From Proteus vulgaris (lineage in GTDB: Bacteria > Pseudomonadota > Gammaproteobacteria > Enterobacterales > Enterobacteriaceae), in the NCBI RefSeq assembly GCF_033708015.1, contig NZ_CP137920.1, positions 2,108,001 to 2,172,000 on the forward strand: a stretch of 64,000 nucleotides of DNA, in the 5' to 3' direction. The notes beneath the pieces were generated by a model. It searched no databases, had not been told where the DNA came from, and was given only the letters and a program-made list of their open reading frames with translations. Positions within the stretch are counted from its first letter, which is position 1; the number at the start of each line of letters is the position of its first letter. The translations under genes and the position numbers were made by a program. Below, piece by piece: positions 1 through 8,208 of this stretch.

Positions 1-697
1 CTACACGCATACTTAAATCGCCTTGGCTCATTTTACTAAAGATATTGATTAATATTCTGATATTGCCAATAAAAGTATGGGAGAACCAACGCAATATAAT
101 AATAAATAAAAGAATAACAAGAATGCTTGTCGTGATTGATACCAGTATTAAACGTTCTTGAGATGTTTTTGCAATATCGATGTAGCTATTCTCAATACTA
201 TTAGCAACGGCATAATATTGCATAGTAATATCATTTAGTTCATCCATTTTAGCACTGGCGGAGTGTGTTGTTAGCTCACCTTTACGTAGTCTATCTAGTG
301 CACCAGTGAAGATATCAAGCAATTCATCAAAACGCTTTGTCATATCATCCGCTAATTCTCGTCCTTCTAAGGTCAGTTTTTCTGTATCTGACCAACGGTG
401 GATCTCTTCACGCGTTATTTCAATATATTCTGCGGTTTGGTGAAAATATTTTGCTGAGGGCTTTTCATTAACCCGTAATTGTCCATCTAATCCATTAATA
501 TTTGCTCTGATCACGGCCATTTGATATCGCGCTTTACCCATAAGTAGCATTTGCTGGCTTAAGCTATTTGATGAAACAAAATTATTATAAGATCGAGAGG
601 AAGCATCATAACTAAAATAAATAATGCTCATAATCAACGCAAATAAAATGGCCAGCATGACCTTAACGGTCTTTTCTATACTGATATTTTTAAACAT
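1..697 (-). CDS. Methyl-accepting chemotaxis protein, N-terminal part (cut by the window edge)
   Basis: This is the N-terminal 232 residues of a transmembrane chemoreceptor whose remainder lies before base 1. The order is a short cytoplasmic start (MFKNISIEKTVKVML), a first membrane helix at about residues 12-30, a roughly 150-residue helical periplasmic sensor domain, a second membrane helix at about 183-203 (LILVSITSILVILLFIII region), and the start of a HAMP domain ending in the typical MSQGDLSMRV. The ligand cannot be read from the sensor domain. The start at 697 is preferred over an in-frame ATG two codons upstream because a GATGGA ribosome site sits 8 bases before it. The methyl-accepting signalling domain is outside the window, so an HAMP-containing kinase remains formally possible, but the layout is that of an MCP. 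Confidence 0.85.
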   Translation of the reverse strand, partial: MFKNISIEKTVKVMLAILFALIMSIIYFSYDASSRSYNNFVSSNSLSQQMLLMGKARYQMAVIRANINGLDGQLRVNEKPSAKYFHQTAEYIEITREEIHRWSDTEKLTLEGRELADDMTKRFDELLDIFTGALDRLRKGELTTHSASAKMDELNDITMQYYAVANSIENSYIDIAKTSQERLILVSITTSILVILLFIIILRWFSHTFIGNIRILINIFSKMSQGDLSMRV

Positions 698-1216
698 GGT
701 CATATTCCATCAAAATATACAGAGTTTTTTATCTGTACATTTGTAAGATATCAGAATGCACTCTTTCTCTGACAAAGAGCATATTCCCTAGTGTAAATAA
801 AATAAGGCTAAAATTTATTCATTAGAATATAAAGGCGCGTAGGATCTGCCTTTGTTTATAATGTCGGTAATAATGAGGGAAAACTTTAGAGTGCAGTAAA
901 AACCATTTTTCATTTATTAAATAAACGATTGTTTTATCTATCTAGATAGAAATTAATTATATAATATCCCGCAATGAAGGTGATTTCACTCAGAAAAAGA
1001 TAATTTATTAATTATTTTTTAGTTTTTGTCATTTTATTTTTATGTTTTCATTTTACGTTCTAATAGGTACATATCCTATTAACATTAATTTACTTAATTT
1101 AAAAATTATTTATAATGGCTTCTGCAAAATGTTTTATTTCCAATAAAAATAAAGCACTTTCTAAAAAATGCTTTTATTGTTTATTTATTATGAATAATTT
1201 AACTTTATTAAGAAAT
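698..1216. other. Gene-free AT-rich interval between two minus-strand genes
   Basis: No open frame of useful length is seen. The interval holds the possible FliA promoter at 861-888, an imperfect hairpin at 755-787 (CTCTTT/AAAGAG stem) in the chemoreceptor leader, a 14-base palindrome TCTATCTAGATAGA at 937-950 of unknown role, and a weak terminator hairpin for the Nudix gene near 1151-1174 (AAAGCA/TGCTTT followed on the minus strand by ATTTTTATT). Confidence 0.5.
861..888 (-). promoter_or_regulatory. Possible flagellar sigma-28 (FliA) promoter for the chemoreceptor
   Basis: On the minus strand TAAAGTTT (881-888) matches the FliA -35 consensus. Twelve bases later ACCGACAT (861-868) partly matches the -10 consensus GCCGATAA. 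The spacing is one base longer than usual and the implied leader is about 150 bases, so this is tentative. A chemoreceptor is the expected kind of target. Confidence 0.3.
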
Positions 1217-1693
1217 TTAAATAATTTTTTCTATTAATAGTTTTTCAGTTAGTTCAATAAGTCTTATCACATCTAATGGTGTTTCTATTTTTTTTATTTC
1301 TTCCAAAGAAAACCATTGGAAAGATTTATTTGTTAATTGGCTATTTTTTAACGGTTTACAAAGATAAATCATATCGATGTGATAATGAAACCCTTGCTTT
1401 TTATCGTGAATAGGTTCTTTTAAAATGGCGAGCGGTTTTACAAGCTCAATAACATCATGGTTATTTAGGTTAAGGCTAAATTCAGGTTGATAGCAAAGGC
1501 ACTCACACAATAAACCTGTTTCTTCTTCAATTTCTCTTAATACTGCATCTTGTGGCTCTTCATTTTCTTCTATATGACCACCTGGGGGTAACCAACAACC
1601 AATTTTAGAATGTAAATGGAGAAGAAATTTGCCCTGCTCATTAAAGACAATACCCGTTGCGGTGAAATGACTCTTAGGCACTTCTATTGTCAT
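1217..1693 (-). CDS. Nudix hydrolase
   Basis: A single-domain 158-residue cytoplasmic Nudix hydrolase, expected to cleave a nucleoside diphosphate linked to another group using Mg2+. The Nudix box is visible at about residues 38-60: GGHIEENEEPQDAV followed by LREIEEETGL, with the REIEEE core that binds metal. The rest has the usual alternating alpha-beta pattern and nothing that fixes the substrate. The ATG at 1693 follows an AGGATC ribosome site. It is the last gene of its transcript, with a weak hairpin downstream. It lies between a chemoreceptor and a TetR gene and has no obvious functional partner. Family is certain; substrate is not. Confidence 0.85.
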   Translation of the reverse strand: MTIEVPKSHFTATGIVFNEQGKFLLHLHSKIGCWLPPGGHIEENEEPQDAVLREIEEETGLLCECLCYQPEFSLNLNNHDVIELVKPLAILKEPIHDKKQGFHYHIDMIYLCKPLKNSQLTNKSFQWFSLEEIKKIETPLDVIRLIELTEKLLIEKII

Positions 1694-1759
1694 GATACTC
1701 TGATCCTTTACTCTATTTATGTTTATCTAATGTACATCATATCGATTATTATTTTTATG

Positions 1760-2380
1760 TTAATTATGGCCTTTGGCATTTATTGAAGATTGTTTTATTC
1801 CCATTAAAAAATCAGAAAATATTGTTTTAAAGTCCTTACAAGCATTTTCAGGTAGTGTTGCTTCATTTTTTAAATTAATCGCAATATGTGTAACAAATCC
1901 ATAAATTAAATTCACCACAATATCAGGAGAATAGGTACAAATTTCCTGTTTGTCATAAAGAATATCTACACATTTTTTAATTCGAGGGATAAGAATTTGT
2001 GAATCAATTTCGTCCCACTCCTTCCAGCCTAAGACGGAAATTATTTCTTGTAAGGGAATAAGCTTATCTTTATGTTGATAAATATGATCAACACAGAAAC
2101 TAAAAATAGCGTCTAACTCTTGCCACTTATCATCATAGATAGGAATTTGCACGAGTTTTTCAACGACTTTATCAACCTGAAAAAGGTAGCACTCTTTTAA
2201 TAGGGCTTTTTTATTACTAAAGTGGTGATAAAAAGCCCCTTTCGTTACTCTTGCATGACGTGATATTTCATCGACAGAAACATCGCAATAACTCTGATTT
2301 ATAAATAGTTCTTGTGCGGCTTCACGTAATGCTGCACGCGTTTGCTCTGAATTCTCTTGTTGCCGTGATTTTATTTTCAT
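1760..2380 (-). CDS. TetR/AcrR-family transcriptional repressor
   Basis: A 206-residue TetR-family regulator. The N-terminal helix-turn-helix spans about residues 14-60 (LREAAQELFINQSYCDVSVD, then ISRHARVTKGAFYHHFSNKKALL), a textbook TetR DNA-binding region. Residues 70-200 form the variable helical ligand domain. It is transcribed away from the Rob-like activator at 2471, and the 90-base space between them holds an ACATAC-N5-GTATGT palindrome of the type bound by AcrR-like proteins. It therefore probably represses itself and perhaps its divergent neighbour. The inducer cannot be deduced, and no efflux pump lies directly beside it. Confidence 0.88.
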   Translation of the reverse strand: MKIKSRQQENSEQTRAALREAAQELFINQSYCDVSVDEISRHARVTKGAFYHHFSNKKALLKECYLFQVDKVVEKLVQIPIYDDKWQELDAIFSFCVDHIYQHKDKLIPLQEIISVLGWKEWDEIDSQILIPRIKKCVDILYDKQEICTYSPDIVVNLIYGFVTHIAINLKNEATLPENACKDFKTIFSDFLMGIKQSSINAKGHN

Positions 2381-2395
2381 GATAAAACCCTAAAA

Positions 2396-2412
2396 ACATA
2401 CCATAAGTATGT
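2396..2412. promoter_or_regulatory. Palindromic operator, TetR/AcrR type
   Basis: ACATAC (2396-2401) and GTATGT (2407-2412) form a perfect inverted repeat around five bases, between divergent tetR and rob-like genes. ACATAC/GTATGT half-sites recall the E. coli AcrR operator. Assignment to the adjacent repressor is inferred from position. Confidence 0.55.
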
Positions 2413-2428
2413 AATAATATATGGGTAT

Positions 2429-2445
2429 CAGTTTTGTGTAAACTG
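2429..2445. promoter_or_regulatory. Second inverted repeat in the divergent promoter region
   Basis: CAGTTT (2429-2434) and AAACTG (2440-2445) form a perfect inverted repeat around five bases, 26-42 bases before the start of the Rob-like gene. Its binding protein is unknown. A second site for the TetR protein, or an unrelated regulator, are both possible. Confidence 0.4.
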
Positions 2446-2470
2446 AACAAAATATTTTCAGGAAATTATC

Positions 2471-3385
2471 ATGTCATCTCAGTACAATGGGCTTACCCCT
2501 TCAAATACCTTATCCACCTTTAATATAGAAATTATCAAAGAACTTCTTCTCTGGATTGAGGTGAATCTGGAAAAACCGTTGCTACTTGATGATGTTGCGA
2601 TCCGTTCTGGTTATACAAAATGGCACTTACAACGCGTATTTAAACAAGCAACAGGGTTAACACTTGCTTCGTATATTCGAGGAAGACGCTTAACAAAAGC
2701 GGCAACAGAATTACGTTTAACCAAATTGCCCATTCTGACTGTGGCATTGCGTTATCAGTTTGATTCTCAGCAATCATTTACACGTCGTTTTAAAGCTACA
2801 TTTGGTGTAACACCAACAGAATACCGTAAACTTGATAATCTTTGTGGTAATAACTTTCAGCCGCCAATCAATTTTGATGTTGTTGATTTGCCGATCCCTA
2901 AAATTATGGAATTACCTGAAAGTTATGTTTATGGGATGCAATATCAATATTTTTGCTCTATCGAAGATATAGGAAAATTACACGAAGATATTCGCCACCA
3001 ATTTTGGAATGATTTTTTACTGTATACAGATAAAAAATTTTCAGAAAGTACGGTGCTTATCTCATACCAACCTAACACATTACGTAAAAATAAAATCCAG
3101 ATTGATTATGAAATTGGGTTAAATAGCTTAGATCATTTTACAAAAACCAGCGGTTTTAGAAAAAGGGTGATTGAAGGTGGACGTTATGTCAGATTTCAAT
3201 TTAAAGGAACGTTAGAAGAATATAAACAATTCGCGATGAAAATTTATTTTTATACCCTGCCTGCATTAGGTTTATGTCGTCGCTTAGGTGCTGATATTGA
3301 AAGATATATCTGTATAGAAACGGATGTTGATTTAATGGAACTACCAAAAACCTTAGAAATTGATTACTTTGTTCCCATTCATTAA
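2471..3385 (+). CDS. rob: Rob-like AraC-family transcriptional activator
   Basis: A 304-residue homologue of E. coli Rob (289 aa), the activator of efflux, oxidative-stress and solvent-tolerance genes. Residues about 20-118 are the double helix-turn-helix, with GYTKWHLQRVFKQATG and FDSQQSFTRRFKATFG closely matching Rob. Residues about 135-303 are a GyrI-like ligand domain ending DIERYICIE...DYFVPI, also as in Rob. The N-terminal extension before IIKELLLWIE is about 15 residues longer than in Rob. It is divergent from a TetR repressor, which suggests transcriptional control not typical of E. coli rob. A perfect terminator follows. An alternative is another SoxS/MarA-Rob paralogue, but the GyrI-like half argues for Rob. 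Confidence 0.75.
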   Translation: MSSQYNGLTPSNTLSTFNIEIIKELLLWIEVNLEKPLLLDDVAIRSGYTKWHLQRVFKQATGLTLASYIRGRRLTKAATELRLTKLPILTVALRYQFDSQQSFTRRFKATFGVTPTEYRKLDNLCGNNFQPPINFDVVDLPIPKIMELPESYVYGMQYQYFCSIEDIGKLHEDIRHQFWNDFLLYTDKKFSESTVLISYQPNTLRKNKIQIDYEIGLNSLDHFTKTSGFRKRVIEGGRYVRFQFKGTLEEYKQFAMKIYFYTLPALGLCRRLGADIERYICIETDVDLMELPKTLEIDYFVPIH

Positions 3386-3395
3386 TGATCCTCAC

Positions 3396-3420
3396 ATAGC
3401 CTGACTATTCAGGCTATTTT
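3396..3420 (+). terminator. Rho-independent terminator after the rob-like gene
   Basis: ATAGCCTGA and TCAGGCTAT form a perfect 9-bp stem around CTAT, followed by a T run. Confidence 0.85.
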
Positions 3421-3578
3421 TATTATAGCTTTATTAAAAGTAGATTAATTTTATAGCGATTATCTGTGCGATAAATTTTTCCTCCCTTGCTTCTGTACAA
3501 TATTTCACTAAATTAATTGTTTACTTATTATTAGAACAAAATTTCTTATAGCCCCCTACAAAAATAAATAAGGTGATC

Positions 3579-4511
3579 ATGCGTACTCAACTTCTATTTT
3601 TACTCTCTACTTTTTTACTTCCTTCTTTTGCTAGTTATGCAGAAATATCAACACATCTACTCCCACGGAAAGATGGTAGTGAAATTAGCTATTACTTGGA
3701 TAAACGCGCTGAAAAAAATCAAACTCTATTAGTATTAATGCAAGGCTCTGACTGTAACAGCATTAAAAATAACACGTTTATCCAAGAAACCTTTGGGCAA
3801 TGGTTACCAAATAGTGATGTTTTAATGGTAGAAAAATACGGCATTACCGCTCAATTACCTTATTCACAATATGAAGGTGAGCGTATTGATTGTCCAAAAA
3901 GCTATAAGCGTCATGATAATCCCACACAACGAGCCGAAGATTATGAAGCTGTATTAGATAATTTATCCCCACAGTATCCGAATATTATTTTAATTGGTGG
4001 AAGTGAAGGCGCCACGATGGTGCATTTAGTGGTAGCTAAACGAAATGATATTAAAGCAGCGATTGCGTTAAATGGCGGAGGGCGTTTTTTTCTTGATGAT
4101 GTTCTTTATAATGTCCGTCATACCACACCGAAAGAACACGTTGAAGAAGCTCTAAATGGCTTTCAGCAATTTGCTGACGCCATAAAAAATAATCAAATAG
4201 ATGATGAACAATTTATAAGTGAACACAGTAAAATATGGTGGCAACAATTTTTTACTATCGATTTACTTAAAGTCATTAAAAGTAATCAACACACGCCCAT
4301 ATTAATTATTCAGACACTTAATGATACTAATGTAAATGTCGATGCATTTTATCAATTGAGCCAAGATATCAACCAGCCTAATGTGAAATTTATTAAATAC
4401 GATAAGTTAGATCATGGATTTTATAATGAACAAGGTGAGCGTTTAACGGATGAAATAATCAGCGATATACAGCAGTGGTATTCTCAATATGAAAAACAAT
4501 CCAAAGAATGA
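3579..4511 (+). CDS. Secreted alpha/beta-hydrolase-like protein
   Basis: A protein of about 310 residues with a cleavable signal peptide (MRTQLLFLLSTFLLPSFASYA), so probably periplasmic or exported. The fold signature is of an alpha/beta hydrolase: VLMQGSDCNS near the oxyanion position, IILIGGSEGATMVHLV with the nucleophile elbow GGSEGA, a late acid region (IIQTLNDTNVNVDAF) and DKLDHGFYNE with the catalytic His. A true serine triad is therefore likely. The start at 3579 is chosen because AAGG lies 5 bases before it; the GTG two codons upstream overlaps that ribosome site. The end overlaps the next gene by 23 bases, so the two are translationally coupled. Substrate unknown. Confidence 0.75.
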   Translation: MRTQLLFLLSTFLLPSFASYAEISTHLLPRKDGSEISYYLDKRAEKNQTLLVLMQGSDCNSIKNNTFIQETFGQWLPNSDVLMVEKYGITAQLPYSQYEGERIDCPKSYKRHDNPTQRAEDYEAVLDNLSPQYPNIILIGGSEGATMVHLVVAKRNDIKAAIALNGGGRFFLDDVLYNVRHTTPKEHVEEALNGFQQFADAIKNNQIDDEQFISEHSKIWWQQFFTIDLLKVIKSNQHTPILIIQTLNDTNVNVDAFYQLSQDINQPNVKFIKYDKLDHGFYNEQGERLTDEIISDIQQWYSQYEKQSKE

Positions 4512-5394
4512 TTTAACGGCTTATCTATTATTAGCCTTAGTCTCTATCGTTTGGGGTGGGACTTTTATTGCAGGACGAGTTATCTCGCCTGAGATAGATG
4601 GTTTATTACTCGCAACATTGCGATTTGTTATCGCGACTCTCTGTCTGCTGTTTATTTTATTTTTAACGAAAACCAAATGGTATAAGCCAACTAAAAAACA
4701 AGGTACTGTTTTACTGTTATTAGGACTATTTGGTATTTTCTTTTATAATTTATTTTTCTTTGAAGGTTTGAAATTAACACAAGCTTCTAGAGCTGCATTT
4801 ATCGTTGCCTGTAATCCAGCTATGATAGCCTTGCTATCCGCTTTAACCTTAAAAAAATGGCCTTCACTCAAGCAATTTGTTGGTATTCTATTTTGCCTAG
4901 GTGGTGCTTTTTCTATTATTCTCTCTCGTAGTGATATCTCTACTCCCTCTTCATCTTCGGCTAGTTTAGGCGATTTACTTATTGCAGGCTGTGTGCTGAG
5001 TTGGGGAATTTATACTGTATTTGCAAAACCCGTTATCCAATCTATTGGCGCTTTATTAACTGTCGCATATTCTGTTTTTATAGGCACTATTTTACTATTA
5101 GTCAGCTCTTTAATAATGGGCCGTATTGATATTCTGATCCACACAACATTTTCTCAAATTGATATTGCTTCCTTGCTTTATTTAGGCATTTTTGGCTCTG
5201 CCCTTGCCTATTACTTTTATTATGCTGGGATTAAGCAAATAGGCGCGACACGCGCAGGTGTATTTATTGCGTTAAATCCGATTACAGCGGGGATCTTAGG
5301 TTATTTTTTACTAAATGAAGCGCTATCAAGTCTTACTCTAATTTCAGGTTTATTGATCTTATTTGGCATTTTTTTAGTCAATCGAGAAAAATAA
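4489..5394 (+). CDS. EamA/DMT-superfamily inner-membrane transporter
   Basis: A 301-residue drug/metabolite transporter with ten predicted membrane helices in two EamA repeats (about residues 10-145 and 160-297). Typical EamA features are the early WGGTFIAGR, LLGLFGIFFYNLFFFEGL, and the second-half ALAYYFYYAGIKQIGATRAG followed by LNPITAGILGY. Members export amino acids, purines or drugs; the cargo here cannot be predicted. The start lies inside the 3' end of the hydrolase gene, so co-expression is very likely, and the hydrolase and exporter may handle related compounds (inference). Confidence 0.85.
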   Translation: MKNNPKNDLTAYLLLALVSIVWGGTFIAGRVISPEIDGLLLATLRFVIATLCLLFILFLTKTKWYKPTKKQGTVLLLLGLFGIFFYNLFFFEGLKLTQASRAAFIVACNPAMIALLSALTLKKWPSLKQFVGILFCLGGAFSIILSRSDISTPSSSSASLGDLLIAGCVLSWGIYTVFAKPVIQSIGALLTVAYSVFIGTILLLVSSLIMGRIDILIHTTFSQIDIASLLYLGIFGSALAYYFYYAGIKQIGATRAGVFIALNPITAGILGYFLLNEALSSLTLISGLLILFGIFLVNREK

Positions 5395-5498
5395 TTTTCT
5401 CATTTTTATTAGTTCGCATCCTTATTCTCCTATACTTAAATAGTCAAAAATTTGCTTACTAACTGATTTAAAGCAGGATCATTGTATGGTTAATTCTA

Positions 5499-5517
5499 TA
5501 TAATGATAATTATTCTC
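5499..5517 (+). promoter_or_regulatory. Fur box upstream of fetAB
   Basis: The 19-base site TATAATGATAATTATTCTC matches the Fur consensus GATAATGATAATCATTATC at 16 of 19 positions and ends 21 bases before the fetA start codon. It includes a TATAAT that could be the -10 element, a position that would allow Fur to block RNA polymerase. Confidence 0.7.
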
Positions 5518-5538
5518 TCTTTTAAGTTTAGGATAAGA

Positions 5539-6189
5539 ATGGAAAGCACGACTACACTTTTACGTCTTGATAAAATAAGTTATCAAGTTAATAACAAAAC
5601 TATCCTCGATAACATCAATTTTGAACTTCAACCTTCTGAATTTAAACTTATCACAGGGCCTTCAGGTTGTGGCAAAAGCACCTTACTCAAAATTATCGCT
5701 TCTCTACTCTCCCCCACAAAGGGAGCCATTTTCTTTGAAAATAAAGACTATTTAACGTTGTCACCCGAAGGATATCGCCAACAAGTTTCTTATTGCACTC
5801 AAACACCAATGTTATTTGGTGAAACTGTTTACGATAATCTTAAGTTTCCTTATTTCTTACGAAAACTCTCAGTGGATGATAAAAAGCTGGCACATGATTT
5901 GGATTATTTTTGTTTACCTGAATCCATTATGAAGAAAGGAATTAGTGAACTCTCGGGCGGTGAAAAACAGCGTATTTCACTGATAAGAAATCTACAATTT
6001 ATGCCAAAAATATTATTACTTGATGAGATAACAAGCGCATTAGATGAAGATAATAAAACAAAAGTGAATGATGTTATTCACCATTATGTTAAAGATCAAA
6101 ATCTTGCCGTGTTATGGGTCACTCACGATCAAAATGAAATAAAACATGCTGATGATGTGATCTTATTACCTTCTCACAATGATGCTTAA
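5539..6189 (+). CDS. fetA: Iron-export ABC transporter, ATP-binding subunit FetA
   Basis: This 216-residue ABC ATPase is closely similar to E. coli FetA (YbbL), the energising subunit of a putative iron exporter that helps resist peroxide stress. The order is Walker A GPSGCGKST (about residue 40), Q-loop QQVSYCTQTPMLFGETVYDN, signature LSGGEKQRISLIRNLQFMP, Walker B KILLLDEITSALDE, and the switch His in VLWVTHDQ. The start at 5539 is preferred because TAGGATAAG sits just before it and FetA homologues begin here; an upstream in-frame ATG at 5503 falls inside the Fur box. It forms an operon with fetB 23 bases downstream. Confidence 0.92.
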   Translation: MESTTTLLRLDKISYQVNNKTILDNINFELQPSEFKLITGPSGCGKSTLLKIIASLLSPTKGAIFFENKDYLTLSPEGYRQQVSYCTQTPMLFGETVYDNLKFPYFLRKLSVDDKKLAHDLDYFCLPESIMKKGISELSGGEKQRISLIRNLQFMPKILLLDEITSALDEDNKTKVNDVIHHYVKDQNLAVLWVTHDQNEIKHADDVILLPSHNDA

Positions 6190-6212
6190 TTTTTATCCGT
6201 CACCCTTTTGTT

Positions 6213-7004
6213 ATGAGCGAACATAATATTATGAACGAACATACGATAAGCAATGAATCTTTGATTTTCTCGCTTTTATTAGTTCTTGTGGCTATTTTTA
6301 TTAGCCGCAAAGAAAAACTCGCTTTAGAAAAAGATATTATTTGGAGTACAGCAAGAGCCATCGTCCAACTATTAATTGTTGGCTATGTCTTGACCTATAT
6401 TTTCCATGTTGACCATTTTATTTTGACCTTCTTAATGGTGTTATTTATCTGCTATAACGCTGCTTATAATGCTAAAAAGCGAAGTAAATACGTTAAAGAT
6501 ATTTTTTTAATCTCTTTTACTGCTATTACGACTGGGGCATTATTAACGCTAGCCATTTTGTTGCTCACCAGTTCAATTGCTTTTACCCCCATTCAAATTA
6601 TCCCTATCACGGGGATGATTGCGGGTAATGCAATGATAGCAACAGGGCTTTGTTATAATAATTTAGGTCAACGGTTTCAAAATCAACAACAGCAATTGCA
6701 AGAGATGTTAAGCCTTGGTGCGACACCTAAATTAGCCTCAATGAGTATTATTCGAGATAGCATTAAATCTTCATTGATCCCAACTGTTGATGCAGCAAAG
6801 ACAGTGGGTATTGTCAGTTTACCCGGCATGATGTCAGGGCTCATCTTTGCGGGTGTTGATCCATTACAAGCTGTTAAGTATCAAATTATGGTGACTTTTA
6901 TGTTGATGGCAACAGCCAGCATTTCAACCATTATTGCTTGCTATTTAACCTATAAGAAATTTTTTAATCAGCGCCACCAGCTTATTAATCTTGAAAACCG
7001 ATAA
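6213..7004 (+). CDS. fetB: Iron-export ABC transporter, permease FetB
   Basis: This 263-residue permease is closely similar to E. coli FetB (YbbM). It has about seven membrane helices and the conserved cytoplasmic stretch IPITGMIAGNAMIATGLC. A coupling region follows: MLSLGATPKLAS, then SLIPTVDAAKTVGIVSLPGM. With FetA it forms the inner-membrane iron exporter. The N-terminus is ambiguous: ATG at 6213 and ATG at 6231 lie in a small tandem repeat (ATGAGCGAACAT and ATGAACGAACAT), neither has a strong ribosome site, and the second gives a start more like homologues. A strong terminator follows. Confidence 0.9.
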   Translation: MSEHNIMNEHTISNESLIFSLLLVLVAIFISRKEKLALEKDIIWSTARAIVQLLIVGYVLTYIFHVDHFILTFLMVLFICYNAAYNAKKRSKYVKDIFLISFTAITTGALLTLAILLLTSSIAFTPIQIIPITGMIAGNAMIATGLCYNNLGQRFQNQQQQLQEMLSLGATPKLASMSIIRDSIKSSLIPTVDAAKTVGIVSLPGMMSGLIFAGVDPLQAVKYQIMVTFMLMATASISTIIACYLTYKKFFNQRHQLINLENR

Positions 7005-7027
7005 CTATAGCCACTTAAACTATATTG

Positions 7028-7057
7028 AAAAAAGTCACTCAATTGAGTGACTTTTTT
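7028..7057 (+). terminator. Terminator after fetAB (bidirectional in form)
   Basis: AAGTCACTCA and TGAGTGACTT form a perfect stem inside flanking A and T runs, so it can also work on the minus strand. Confidence 0.85.
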
Positions 7058-7192
7058 ATTCCTTACTAAGAAAGCGGTTTAAAATCTTATATCTTTACTA
7101 TTTCATCAATATATTTTCTAGAATATATCGTTTTATAAATTATTTCTTCGCTTATTGGCATCAAAACTAGAATTTTTATTATTGATATAATG

Positions 7193-7669
7193 TTAACCTG
7201 TATAGTTAACATCCCATCGTTTTTCTAAACTTTCACGTAATTCAAAAGTAAGCGAAATCACCACATTATCACCAACGTAAGGATATCTGACGATAAAAAC
7301 AACCTGATTATTATTCGGTAATTCAAAGACTTCTGCTTCACCTAAATGAAGTGACATAACAATATTCTTTTTAGCAAAACGGATCGGTTTTCCATAATGC
7401 GCATGTAACCACTCTTGTGTCATTAATGGCTGTAACCCGAAAGGAAGTGCATGAGGGAAATGAAATTGCTTTGTTTTTTTATCAAATAGCGTCAGTGTGA
7501 TTTTGCTTAGACCAACGCCATACGGCTCAAAGTGTAAGTGAAGAAATTCTTTTTTCATCGCCAAACTTCCATTTTTAGGTTTGGACTTATAAGGAATTAA
7601 ATTTTTATCGTAAACATCTTGATACTTTTTTCCTAATTGAGCAATCAGCCCAGCAATATCTATTGTCAT
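7193..7669 (-). CDS. Small DUF6392-like protein (possible immunity-type)
   Basis: A 158-residue soluble protein without signal peptide or membrane helix. The start, with LIAQLGKKYQDVYDKNLIPY followed by KSKPKNGS, and the later MTQEWLHAHYGKP resemble what I recall of the DUF6392 family, small proteins found beside S-type pyocin-like toxins and as solitary copies, for which an immunity role has been suggested. This assignment is from memory of the pattern and needs a profile search. The ATG at 7669 is preceded by AGGAAGG. No toxin gene is adjacent: the neighbours are fetB, convergent, and ycgN, upstream on the same strand. Confidence 0.5.
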   Translation of the reverse strand: MTIDIAGLIAQLGKKYQDVYDKNLIPYKSKPKNGSLAMKKEFLHLHFEPYGVGLSKITLTLFDKKTKQFHFPHALPFGLQPLMTQEWLHAHYGKPIRFAKKNIVMSLHLGEAEVFELPNNNQVVFIVRYPYVGDNVVISLTFELRESLEKRWDVNYTG

Positions 7670-7728
7670 TACTTACCTTCCTTAAACAAAAAACGCCTAT
7701 AAAGGCGCTTTTAAATGAAAATAAGAAA

Positions 7729-8172
7729 CTAACCACGCCCTTTGGGGCGATTAAGAATATGATCTTCCCAATCTTCGACTTCGGTTTCTGGCACCGCAAT
7801 ATGTCTTACAGAAATATTAGCTTGGTGCATTCTTGCTTTATTACCCGCAATCAGTGGATGCCAACTTTGTAACGCCTTACCTTCTGCTAACAGACGATAC
7901 GCGCATGTCATGGGTAGCCACTCAAATGTGGGTAAATTATACCGTGTAAGCTTGATACAATCTGGCTCATAACGGAAACGATCTTCGTAATTACTGCATT
8001 GGCAGGTTTTAATATTTAGCTGATTACAAGCGACATTAGTAAAGTATATCTCGTCAGTATCATCATCCATTAACTTGTGTAAACAACACTGTCCACACCC
8101 GTCACAGAGTGACTCCCACTCATCATCACTCATTTCATCTAATGTTTTAGTCTGCCAAAAAGCCTGTGTCAT
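7729..8172 (-). CDS. ycgN: YcgN, UPF0260 cysteine-cluster protein
   Basis: A 147-residue cytoplasmic protein nearly identical in layout to E. coli YcgN (UPF0260). The conserved cysteines are CDGCGQCC at about residues 23-30, then [15 protein letters not shown] and TCAY, the pattern of a metal- or Fe-S-binding CxxCxxCC family. The molecular function is not established. It sits just downstream of ycgM (36 bases) in the same ycgL-ycgM-ycgN neighbourhood beside minCDE as in E. coli, which supports the assignment. Confidence 0.92.
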   Translation of the reverse strand: MTQAFWQTKTLDEMSDDEWESLCDGCGQCCLHKLMDDDTDEIYFTNVACNQLNIKTCQCSNYEDRFRYEPDCIKLTRYNLPTFEWLPMTCAYRLLAEGKALQSWHPLIAGNKARMHQANISVRHIAVPETEVEDWEDHILNRPKGRG

Positions 8173-8208
8173 CTCTACGTTATTACCTTATTACTCATCT
8201 GATACGAA

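Noticed and set aside
937..950. TCTATCTAGATAGA palindrome as an operator
   Set aside because: It is far from either flanking start codon and matches no recognised site; single palindromes of this size arise often in AT-rich DNA.
5503..5538. ATG at 5503 as the fetA start
   Set aside because: It falls within the Fur box and has no ribosome site; ATG at 5539 has one and matches homologues.
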